Of a stretch of DNA of 7,477 bases, positions 1 through 5,811 are shown piece by piece; position 1 is the first letter of the stretch, and every line of letters begins with the position of its first letter. This DNA is from Candidatus Methanophagales archaeon (GTDB lineage: Archaea; Halobacteriota; Syntropharchaeia; Alkanophagales; Methanospirareceae). Both the position numbers and the translations under genes were made by a program. The stretch covers positions 1 through 7,477 of the forward strand of contig JACGMN010000105.1 of NCBI GenBank assembly GCA_014061035.1. The letters run 5' to 3'. The notes below the pieces were generated by a model. The model ran no database searches. It was not told the DNA's origin and worked only from the letters and a program-made list of their open reading frames with translations.

Positions 1-843
1 CAAAAGCTTTCTACCCGGCAGCCGTGCAGGCAAAAATTCTGATACTCGTTCGTAGCCACGCATCAGAGAATATCTTGTCCCTGGATGCTTACTCTCAAAC
101 TCGTTCAACATTCTTTTCACCGTGAAACGGAAAGAACGCGTAACATACGGGCAATCGTCTGTGATTACTGATATGCCAGCTATACGCGCGTACAATGCAA
201 CTTCCTCTTCCGGAACAGTTCGTAACGGTTTAATCCGCGGTACGAACTCCTTACGCCGGTGTCGCATGTCCAGCCGTCCTAATCGCTCTATATCGCCTCG
301 TATATAATTGATCAAGATTGTTTGAACCTCGTCATCGAGATTATGCGCAGTTGCAACCTTTGTAGCACCCAATTCCATCGCTTTTTCCGCTATTAACTGT
401 CGCCGTAGGACGCCGCAGAACGTGCACGGTGCCTGCTTGAAATTCTTTGATACGATCTCATCAACCGTAAACCCAAACTTATGTAGAAACGAGAACCTGA
501 AGATATCCACGCCCAGCCGATCTATTATCGTCTCCGCATTTCTCAAAGTCATCGCACGGTAGCCATTTAGACTTATTCCTTCATCTACCGAGATCGCAAA
601 GAATTCTAAATCGTTCCTCTCATGGAAGACCTTTTTTAAGATGTATAAAAGAGCTGAACTGTCTTTTCCACCGCTCAGTGCTACAGCGATCTTATCACCC
701 TTCTCTACCATCACCCGCTTCCTCATCTCCTTCTTTACTTTCCGCTCCACGTCCTCGACGAGATGAACTTTGCATAAATGCAGACCCGAGTATCTCTGAT
801 AGATTATTGAAGGATTATTACATCCTTTTTTGCTGCATCTCAT
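1..843 (-). CDS. ncsA: NcsA/TtuA/Ctu1-type tRNA 2-thiolation enzyme, 3' part cut off by window edge
   Basis: This is an adenylating PP-loop enzyme that replaces oxygen by sulfur on a tRNA uridine, at U34 in the NcsA/Ctu1 branch or U54 in the TtuA branch. The 281 residues present begin with a zinc-knuckle pattern (C3, C8, C24, H27). The PP-loop SGGKDS follows at 57-62. C140 and C143 (in PCTFCG) and C231 (in DDCPY) match the three cysteines that hold a [4Fe-4S] cluster in TtuA-type enzymes. HNLDDE at 167-172 is also typical. The first zinc pair is CX4C where relatives often have CXXC. The start is the only in-frame ATG after stop codons at 883-888 (minus strand); no well-spaced ribosome-binding site is visible, so the mRNA could be leaderless. 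The C-terminal part, including the usual second zinc finger, lies outside the window. It diverges from the chaperonin gene. Family assignment is firm; U34 versus U54 cannot be decided here. Confidence 0.93.
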   Translation of the reverse strand, partial: MRCSKKGCNNPSIIYQRYSGLHLCKVHLVEDVERKVKKEMRKRVMVEKGDKIAVALSGGKDSSALLYILKKVFHERNDLEFFAISVDEGISLNGYRAMTLRNAETIIDRLGVDIFRFSFLHKFGFTVDEIVSKNFKQAPCTFCGVLRRQLIAEKAMELGATKVATAHNLDDEVQTILINYIRGDIERLGRLDMRHRRKEFVPRIKPLRTVPEEEVALYARIAGISVITDDCPYVTRSFRFTVKRMLNEFESKHPGTRYSLMRGYERVSEFLPARLPGRKLL

Positions 844-923
844 TTCCTTTTCATTTCTTTCTATTTGAAGAATGTGTAAAGATTATTAATGAGGAAATGT
901 GAGATAGTAAAAGGTAAAAGAAT
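844..923. promoter_or_regulatory. Divergent promoter region between the tRNA thiolase and chaperonin-like genes
   Basis: This 80-base AT-rich spacer must hold promoters for both divergent genes. On the plus strand an AT-rich TTATTAAT at about 884-891 could be a TATA element, giving a short leader to the ATG at 924. AAGGT at 911-915 is a plausible ribosome-binding site eight bases before that ATG. No clear TATA box was picked for the minus-strand gene. No operator-like inverted repeat was seen. Confidence 0.4.
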
Positions 924-2705
924 ATGACAATAAAGGATGAGTTATCGCCCGGAGAAGTGCCGCCAGAGGAGATTCAGGAAGCTAACGCACTTGTTTCTGC
1001 TACTTTCTCGGAGATGTTCAAATCCACCATCGGTCCTCTTGGATCGAAGAAGCTGATAGTCAGTGAAGCGACAGAGGCAGGAATCGCGAACCTTGTAACT
1101 AGTAACGCATATAGTATAGTGCGGGAATTAGGATACAGACACCCTACTGCAGATATATTGATAAACGCAGGTTTAACACAGGGTGAAAGAGTGGGCGATG
1201 GCGTAGCTACTGTAATGGCGCTTACCGGCGAGCTCGTCTGGCGAGGATATGAGCTGAAGAACCAGGGACTGCATCAAAATCTCGTTGTAAACGGCTATGT
1301 GAAGGCTCTGGAACGTGCAAAAGAGGTCCTTATCGGTATAGCAATAACAATGCCGGTAGAGATAAGAGAAGGCGAGAAATACTTGAGGCACGTGGCGGAG
1401 ACCGCTTTAAATAACGCAGAATATTCTGACGTGCATCGATTAGTAGATGCGGTCGTGAAGAGCGTAAGAAGAATAAGCGGGAGCAGAGAATTGCCGGTAG
1501 AGGTAGAGATAGATGTTGATGAGATAGTAATAGAGGCAAAGAGCGGAGGGGGAGTAAACGATACGGTCTTTTTCGAGGGCGTAATCGTGGACAGAGATAT
1601 CCTTGGTGATCTGCCAAAAGAGATAGAGAATGCTAAGATTGCTCTGCTTGATTTTCCTATCGAGTACCGAGAGCCGCGAATAAAAGGCAGAAAGGAACTT
1701 CAAACCGGTACCGCGGCAAGAGAACGGAGCAAAGCCGGTGAAACCGCAGGAGCACTTGATTTCCACGTTACAATTAGAAAACCATCGCATCTTAAAGAGT
1801 TCCGCGATGCAAGAGCGATGATCTTCGATGAACTTATCGCGGGGATTATAGATTCAGGTGCAAACGTGGTCTGCTGCCGGTGGGGAGTGGATGACGCGGC
1901 ACTGGATAAATTCCGGCGAGCCGGGCGGGGGATAATGCTGCTCAAACGCGTGAAGATGACGGATTTGACGCGATTGGAGAAGTCTACCGCGGGTAAGATA
2001 GTGCAGACTGTAAGCGATCTAACAGAAGACAAATTAGGCTCTGCGGGTAGAGCTGTCGAGCGTGAGATAGGTGGTGTAAACTACGTATTCTTTGAAGACT
2101 GTCCGTATAAGAGGACCGCGACGATCATTGTACGCGGAGCTCATATCAGGATTTTAGAGGGGATTGTAGGCGATATAAAGAGTGCATTGCATTCAGTTGC
2201 CCGGTTATTTAATGATCCGCGGATAGTGCCGGGCGGAGGGGCAGCAGAAGCAGAATGTGCCAAAGAGCTGCGGAACTTTGCGAGAACTATACCAGACAAG
2301 GAGCAATTGGCAGTAAATGCATTTGCCGATTCGCTGGAAGCTATACCTGTGGCGATAGCGAAGAATAGTGGAATAGACCAGATTGATACGCTAACAACGC
2401 TCAGAGCTGAGCACTATGCGGGAAATAAATATGCCGGGATCTCTGGGATTGATAAACTAGTGAAGCGAGATATGGTGGAAGAGGGAATAATAGACCCGTT
2501 AGCTGTTAGGTTACCGGCTCTAATCACTGCTGCTACTGCGGCTATCGGGATGATAAGAATAGATGATCTGCATATAGCGAAGAGTGAAGTAGCAGAGGAG
2601 TCAGAGAATATCGAAGCAAAGATAGCGGGCAGAACGCGTGAATTAATAGAGGCTGAGAGAAGTCCGAAAGAGTTCAAATTCAAAGGAGGACGGTTGAAAT
2701 ATTGA
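924..2705 (+). CDS. Divergent group II chaperonin (thermosome-like) with degenerate ATPase site
   Basis: Thermosomes are double-ring ATP-driven folding chambers in the cytoplasm. This 593-residue protein follows the family end to end: STIGPLG at 34-40, HPTA at 73-76, GDG at 91-93, GGGVNDT at 208-214, SGANVV at 311-316, VPGGGA at 435-440, GIIDPLAVR at 521-529 and RIDD at 545-548. It departs at the nucleotide site. The family NDG(A/V)T is here S60-N61-A62, removing the catalytic Asp (GroEL D52). The TTT after GDG is V94-A95-T96. The Asp corresponding to GroEL D398 is S420. The Mg-binding Asp of GDG (D92) is kept. About 25 extra residues (roughly 250-276) precede the apical helical protrusion. 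The tail (about 551-593) is charged and lacks the Gly/Met-rich end of thermosomes. It could be a non-hydrolysing ring subunit, a partner in mixed rings, or a scaffold. Divergent paralogous chaperonins are known in some methanogens. Loss of ATPase is inferred from alignment by eye. Confidence 0.93.
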   Translation: MTIKDELSPGEVPPEEIQEANALVSATFSEMFKSTIGPLGSKKLIVSEATEAGIANLVTSNAYSIVRELGYRHPTADILINAGLTQGERVGDGVATVMALTGELVWRGYELKNQGLHQNLVVNGYVKALERAKEVLIGIAITMPVEIREGEKYLRHVAETALNNAEYSDVHRLVDAVVKSVRRISGSRELPVEVEIDVDEIVIEAKSGGGVNDTVFFEGVIVDRDILGDLPKEIENAKIALLDFPIEYREPRIKGRKELQTGTAARERSKAGETAGALDFHVTIRKPSHLKEFRDARAMIFDELIAGIIDSGANVVCCRWGVDDAALDKFRRAGRGIMLLKRVKMTDLTRLEKSTAGKIVQTVSDLTEDKLGSAGRAVEREIGGVNYVFFEDCPYKRTATIIVRGAHIRILEGIVGDIKSALHSVARLFNDPRIVPGGGAAEAECAKELRNFARTIPDKEQLAVNAFADSLEAIPVAIAKNSGIDQIDTLTTLRAEHYAGNKYAGISGIDKLVKRDMVEEGIIDPLAVRLPALITAATAAIGMIRIDDLHIAKSEVAEESENIEAKIAGRTRELIEAERSPKEFKFKGGRLKY

Positions 2706-2722
2706 TACGATGATCCGAACCA

Positions 2723-2795
2723 TGCGCCGGCCGGGATTTGGACCCGGGTTATAGGCTTGGCAAGCCCATGTGATACCAGGCTACACTACCGGCGC
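2723..2795 (-). tRNA. tRNA-Gly, anticodon GCC
   Basis: A 73-base cloverleaf folds on the minus strand. The acceptor stem has seven perfect pairs (GCGCCGG with CCGGCGC), the T-stem five (CCGGG with CCCGG), and the anticodon stem five including one G-U and one U-A. The anticodon loop TTGCCAA gives GCC, reading GGC and GGU. The discriminator is A, usual for archaeal glycine tRNAs, and no CCA is encoded. Two oddities are visible: the T-loop reads TCCAAAT, so base 55 is C where U is nearly universal, and the innermost D-stem pair (13-22) is T opposite T. The gene sits 13 bases after the aCPSF2 stop on the same strand and 17 bases from the convergent chaperonin stop. Confidence 0.93.
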
Positions 2796-2808
2796 ATTCA
2801 TCTCGCAC

Positions 2809-4086
2809 TTATTCTATTATAAACTCTTCTCCATTATTCGGTGCTATTGCCTCGCACCCGTATTTATCAGACGCCCACGCGGCAAACCCTTCCGTATTGT
2901 CTCCATGAACCATAAATACAACTTCCGTACCATTTCTGCAAAATCGTGATACTATCTCTTTCAATTCTGAATCACCGGCATGAGCAGAGAAGTCGAAGTA
3001 CTCAACACTCGCGTTCACCTTCACTATCTCCCCCTCTGCTTCTACATATCCCTCATCTATCAACCTTCGGCCGTTTGTACCCTCTAATTGATATCCTGTA
3101 AGTAGCACTTTGCTCTTTGGATCCTCGTGTATCCTCTTCAGATAATATAGTACAGGTCCACCATTGAGCATTCCAGAGGTGGTAACAATTACTGAAGGTT
3201 CGGAGATAGCTTTCTTACGTCTCTTCGCATTTACAAACTGAGCGTTATTAAAAGCATTTTTCAGCGCATCTACATCTTTTACAGACGAAGGATGATTCTT
3301 GAATATACTAAAAACGCTCAGTCCCATACCATCGACATAAGGCGTGAGCCCGTACGAATGCAGGATCATCACTATCTCCTGCGTCCTACCAATGGCAAAG
3401 CACGGTACAATGGCATTACCGCCCGAATTTAAAGTATCTTTAATGGAATCTATGAACTTACGCTCCAATTCCTTCCTGTTTCCATGATCCCTACCATAAT
3501 AGGTACTTTCGATCAACAAGATGTCAGATGCCGGGAAATCATCTGAAGATACGCTTTCCACTAACCTGGTATCACCAATTTTTATGTCCCCTGTGTACAA
3601 CAGGCTTATATCCTCACTCTCTTTTCTCAGATAGACCGTGGAACTACCAGGTATGTGTCCCGCATTATGTAATTCAAACTCATAGTCTGAACTGTTTAGG
3701 ACACGACGCTCGCCGTAAGCCAGAGTATGTGTATTAGCGTCCAATTTCGCGATCTCTTCTTCACCGAAGAAGGCAAAGCCCTGTTCTTTCCCTAGTTTTA
3801 TCGTATCTCTTCCGAGAAGCTTGACTATGTCCCTCGTCACTGGAGTCATATACGCCTCCGGTGCATCCGCCCCGCTCATCAAGCTCGCAGCCATGCCAGA
3901 ATGGTCTAGATGTGCATGAGATAGTATGACCGACTCGGGCGAGATATTTCCGTTACGTGAAGATAAAGGCAAAGGTATCTCCAATGGGTCTGACGGCTTC
4001 ATTCCATAATCAATGATGATCTTATCATCCACTACTAACGCAGAACGCCCCACCTCGTTACCGCCGCCGAGAAATTTTATCTTCAT
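2809..4086 (-). CDS. aCPSF2-type beta-CASP metallo-beta-lactamase-fold ribonuclease
   Basis: This 425-residue protein belongs to the CPSF73-related nucleases that cut or degrade RNA with two zinc ions. All core motifs are visible: D26 (motif 1), HAHLDH at 57-62 (motif 2), H144 in AGHIPGS (motif 3) and D167 in YTGDIK (motif 4). The beta-CASP motifs follow: A (E193 in ESTYYG), B (H369 in SAHAG) and C (H394 in MVHGD). It starts directly with the nuclease fold and lacks the N-terminal KH domains of aCPSF1/FttA, the archaeal termination factor. The opening GGGNEVGRSA fits aCPSF2 better than archaeal RNase J. Its exact role, endo- or 5'-3' exonuclease, is not settled by sequence. It lies 30 bases downstream of eS1 and 13 bases upstream of tRNA-Gly, so one transcript may carry all three. 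An AAGGAAG just after the eS1 stop lies about 23 bases before the ATG, too far for a normal ribosome-binding site. Confidence 0.92.
   Translation of the reverse strand: MKIKFLGGGNEVGRSALVVDDKIIIDYGMKPSDPLEIPLPLSSRNGNISPESVILSHAHLDHSGMAASLMSGADAPEAYMTPVTRDIVKLLGRDTIKLGKEQGFAFFGEEEIAKLDANTHTLAYGERRVLNSSDYEFELHNAGHIPGSSTVYLRKESEDISLLYTGDIKIGDTRLVESVSSDDFPASDILLIESTYYGRDHGNRKELERKFIDSIKDTLNSGGNAIVPCFAIGRTQEIVMILHSYGLTPYVDGMGLSVFSIFKNHPSSVKDVDALKNAFNNAQFVNAKRRKKAISEPSVIVTTSGMLNGGPVLYYLKRIHEDPKSKVLLTGYQLEGTNGRRLIDEGYVEAEGEIVKVNASVEYFDFSAHAGDSELKEIVSRFCRNGTEVVFMVHGDNTEGFAAWASDKYGCEAIAPNNGEEFIIE
2815..2823 (-). promoter_or_regulatory. Candidate TATA box for tRNA-Gly inside the end of the aCPSF2 gene
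   Basis: On the minus strand the last sense codons of the aCPSF2 gene (F-I-I) read TTTATAATA. Its centre lies about 24 bases before the first tRNA base at 2795, the spacing expected between an archaeal TATA box and the transcription start. The tRNA could therefore have its own promoter as well as readthrough from aCPSF2. The match may be chance, since the codons are fixed by the protein. Confidence 0.4.
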
Positions 4087-4116
4087 ATTTCTTCATATTA
4101 TAACGCTTCTTCCTTA

Positions 4117-4713
4117 CTACGCGCCCGGTGCAATAGCTGTAGCAACAGCTCTTTCCGTCTTCGTTATCTCTACACGCCGCACTGAATATACCTTCTTTGC
4201 AACCTTATAGATGTCAGACGAAAGTTTTCCCAGTATTATCTCATGTAGATATTTATTGAGCTCCAGACTACCTGCTCTGCTTCTAATTACTTCTTCCATT
4301 ATCTTTCGTATCTGCCTTATCTGTGATTCGCTTGCTTTCTTGAGTGTGAAACTGGACGATTTTACGCGCAGATTCTCGCCGTCTTTCGTCACGACATCGA
4401 TATTCGAGTCAACCTTCGAACTTCGTTTACGCGCTAAACTCCGGAGATAATCTCCGTCTACCTTGTGCCCTATGAACCGTGTGTGGGCTTTATTATGATC
4501 CACCTCGTCTATTTCAAGCACTAATTTTAAATTCGTATTCTTTATCAGCCTGCCTGTTAGTTCATCTACCGTCATCTCTACTCTTCTACCTATTAACTTT
4601 TCCGGGCTGTCTGCTACTGTTTCCCCTGCTTTTACATCACCAAACATCTCCGGTGCCAGTACCGTGTACCATTCTTTTGCTCTCCACTTATCTTTCAGTT
4701 TCTTCTTCGCCAG
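4117..4713 (-). CDS. rps3ae: Small-subunit ribosomal protein eS1 (S3Ae), apparent CTG start
   Basis: This is an archaeal/eukaryotic small-subunit ribosomal protein. The first in-frame ATG (4647) is internal. Reading upstream continues a classic eS1 N-terminus: AKKKLKDKWRAKEWY, then a short link into APEMFGDV. The frame is closed by TAA at 4729-4731, and no ATG, GTG or TTG lies between that stop and the internal ATG. The CTG just before GCG-AAG-AAG (4711-4713) gives a 198-residue protein, the usual archaeal size. AAGGAG at 4725-4730 precedes it by 11 bases. Family features include GETVADSPEKLIGRR near the N-terminus, a Lys/Arg-rich middle and a C-terminal helical segment ending in VYSVRRVEITKTE. 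It lies between purQ and aCPSF2 on the same strand and has its own likely promoter. A base-call error making an ATG or GTG unreadable is the main alternative to a true CTG start. Confidence 0.92.
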   Translation of the reverse strand: MAKKKLKDKWRAKEWYTVLAPEMFGDVKAGETVADSPEKLIGRRVEMTVDELTGRLIKNTNLKLVLEIDEVDHNKAHTRFIGHKVDGDYLRSLARKRSSKVDSNIDVVTKDGENLRVKSSSFTLKKASESQIRQIRKIMEEVIRSRAGSLELNKYLHEIILGKLSSDIYKVAKKVYSVRRVEITKTERAVATAIAPGA

Positions 4714-4785
4714 TTCTACCCACTCTCCTTATCTTCTCTCAGTTTTTATTAATATAAAATATAACGTCCTTCTTTATATTTAAAA
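4714..4785 (-). promoter_or_regulatory. Likely promoter and ribosome-binding site of eS1
   Basis: The 66-base purQ-eS1 gap is strongly AT-rich on the minus strand. Two TATA-like elements are visible. TTTATATT at 4758-4751 would place transcription start near 4730, giving a short leader. TTTAAATATAAA, overlapping the purQ stop, would start near 4753. AAGGAG at 4730-4725 is the best ribosome-binding site; its last base lies 11 bases before the CTG. The AAGGAG overlaps the in-frame TAA that closes the eS1 reading frame, which argues that translation starts downstream of it. Confidence 0.5.
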
Positions 4786-5628
4786 CACAGATTTACGAAG
4801 ATAATTCAAAACCGATTCAAATATCTTCTTCCCGTCTCCGTATTCCATCATTCTACTCTTTCCTGTTCTTGTTCTTATTCTTGACCATTCAGAGTCTGTA
4901 AAGGCGTAGAAAGCACGTTCCGGATGTGGCATTAATCCCAGTATCGTACCTTCGGGGTTGCATATCCCCGCGATATTATATACTGATCCGTTAGGATTCC
5001 ATGGATAGGATGCATAATCTCCATCAGGATCAACATAGCGGAATACTATCTGATCGTTATCCTCCAGGAGTTGTATATACCGCGCGCTATTTTTCGCATC
5101 TATGAAAAACTTTCCCTCCGCATGTGCGCACGGCATCTTCAGAACGCGTCCCTTTTCTATCGACTGTGTGAAGATGCACTTTCCGTTATTTTCCTGTCTT
5201 ATAAGTACTGGGCGGCATTCGAAGCGAGCGGAATCGTTTGTTGTCAAGGATACTGATTCAAATCCTGGAAGCAATCCCATCTCGACTAAGACCTGGAAGC
5301 CATTGCATATCCCTAATACCGGCTTCCCGGCCCCAATTTTTATGAAATCCGCGATCTCATCGCCCAATGCCGCATTTACCCGTGCAGCCAATATCGCTCC
5401 CGCGCGAATATAATCACCGGAAGAAAAGCCACCAGGTATGACCAACGCGTCATAATCCTTTAATCGCCGCTGCTCACGCTCTTCCGCTTTCGCTCCCACT
5501 TCTTCTGCCTCTATCAGTTGCTTCAAGTGTACGATCTCTGCCGCTGCACCCAGTCGCGTAAAGGCAAGAAACGTCTCGTATTCGCAGTTCGTCCCTTCTA
5601 CCTGTAATATACATATCTTCGGTTTCAT
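4780..5628 (-). CDS. purQ: Phosphoribosylformylglycinamidine synthase, glutaminase subunit PurQ
   Basis: PurQ releases ammonia from glutamine for the fourth step of purine synthesis, FGAR to FGAM, working in a complex with PurL and PurS. The 282-residue protein is a class I glutamine amidotransferase: ILQVEGTNCEYET at 7-19, the oxyanion-loop region IPGGFSSGDYIRAG at 64-77, nucleophile C108 in GICNGFQ, and the H235/E237 pair in MPHPE. The GTNCE start is typical of PurQ. At 282 residues it is longer than the roughly 225-residue bacterial form. The extra length lies in the middle and between HPERAF and GDGKKIFES, as in the longer PurQ type. AGGT lies eight bases before the ATG. No purS or purL is next to it, which is common in archaea. 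Its leader on the minus strand contains the heptad repeats described at 5639-5673. A shared transcript with eS1 downstream is possible. Confidence 0.96.
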   Translation of the reverse strand: MKPKICILQVEGTNCEYETFLAFTRLGAAAEIVHLKQLIEAEEVGAKAEEREQRRLKDYDALVIPGGFSSGDYIRAGAILAARVNAALGDEIADFIKIGAGKPVLGICNGFQVLVEMGLLPGFESVSLTTNDSARFECRPVLIRQENNGKCIFTQSIEKGRVLKMPCAHAEGKFFIDAKNSARYIQLLEDNDQIVFRYVDPDGDYASYPWNPNGSVYNIAGICNPEGTILGLMPHPERAFYAFTDSEWSRIRTRTGKSRMMEYGDGKKIFESVLNYLRKSVF

Positions 5629-5638
5629 ATTTATACCT

Positions 5639-5673
5639 GGGTTCGGGGTTCACGGTTCACGGTTCATGGATCA
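5639..5673 (+). repeat. Heptad repeat array, left arm, in the purQ leader
   Basis: Five seven-base units run from 5639: GGGTTCG, GGGTTCA, CGGTTCA twice, then a decayed TGGATCA. The array ends ten bases before the purQ ATG on the minus strand, so any purQ mRNA starting upstream would carry it. It is inverted relative to the array at 5778-5811. A small palindrome, GGATC-ACA-GATCC, lies at its inner edge (5668-5680). Confidence 0.85.
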
Positions 5674-5686
5674 CAGATCCAGTATA

Positions 5687-5708
5687 AGTTTTGATATAGT
5701 TTTGATAT
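5687..5708 (+). repeat. Perfect 11-base tandem duplication
   Basis: AGTTTTGATAT occurs twice in direct succession (5687-5697 and 5698-5708). It lies inside the AT-rich core between the inverted heptad arms. No coding or regulatory role is evident; it looks like local slippage in a repeat-rich spacer. Confidence 0.9.
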
Positions 5709-5728
5709 TTAGATTTCGGATTTTGAAA

Positions 5729-5811
5729 TTGTTTAGTATTTAGTAATTAGAGTTTAGAATTTTTATACGTCTAACCCAGAACCGTGAACCCTGAACCCTG
5801 AACCCTAAACC
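5729..5811 (+). repeat. Intergenic repeat element, copy 1 (AT block plus GAACCC heptads)
   Basis: A 50-base AT-rich block (5729-5778), in which TTTAG-like words recur about every seven bases, is followed by seven-base units AGAACCG, then TGAACCC three times, then a decayed TAAACCT. The same block recurs at 7211-7260 in the same orientation with 44 of 50 bases identical by hand count. The last heptads contain the stop codon of the Nudix gene. On the minus strand the array reads as telomere-like TTTAGGG and TTCAGGG units. Confidence 0.88.
5760..5767 (-). promoter_or_regulatory. Candidate TATA box within repeat copy 1, directed at purQ
   Basis: On the minus strand the AT block reads TATAAAAA, preceded by CG. 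It could start transcription near 5738 and give purQ a leader of about 110 bases that includes the left heptad arm. The equivalent sequence in copy 2 lies upstream of the channel gene. Evidence is limited to the TATA match. Confidence 0.35.

Noticed and set aside
678..902. Plus-strand open frame opposite the tRNA thiolase start
   Set aside because: It lies mostly antisense to the thiolase N-terminus, whose zinc and PP-loop motifs are clear. Its own sequence is low in complexity and resembles no family.
1330..2032. Several minus-strand open frames within the chaperonin-like gene
   Set aside because: They are antisense shadows of a gene with clear family motifs throughout, and their translations are Ser/Leu/Arg-rich with no recognisable domain.
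2706..2808. tRNA-associated integration site
   Set aside because: No integrase, no partial repeat of the tRNA 3' end and no change in gene content are seen around the tRNA.
4117..4647. eS1 starting at the ATG at 4647
   Set aside because: This would remove the conserved N-terminal 22 residues, which are plainly encoded just upstream in the same frame.
4211..4757. Plus-strand open frames opposite eS1
   Set aside because: They are antisense to the conserved ribosomal protein and have no family features.
5629..5804. A small purS-like gene upstream of purQ
   Set aside because: The spacer is filled with stop-rich heptad repeats and AT-rich sequence; no frame of PurS length or character is present.
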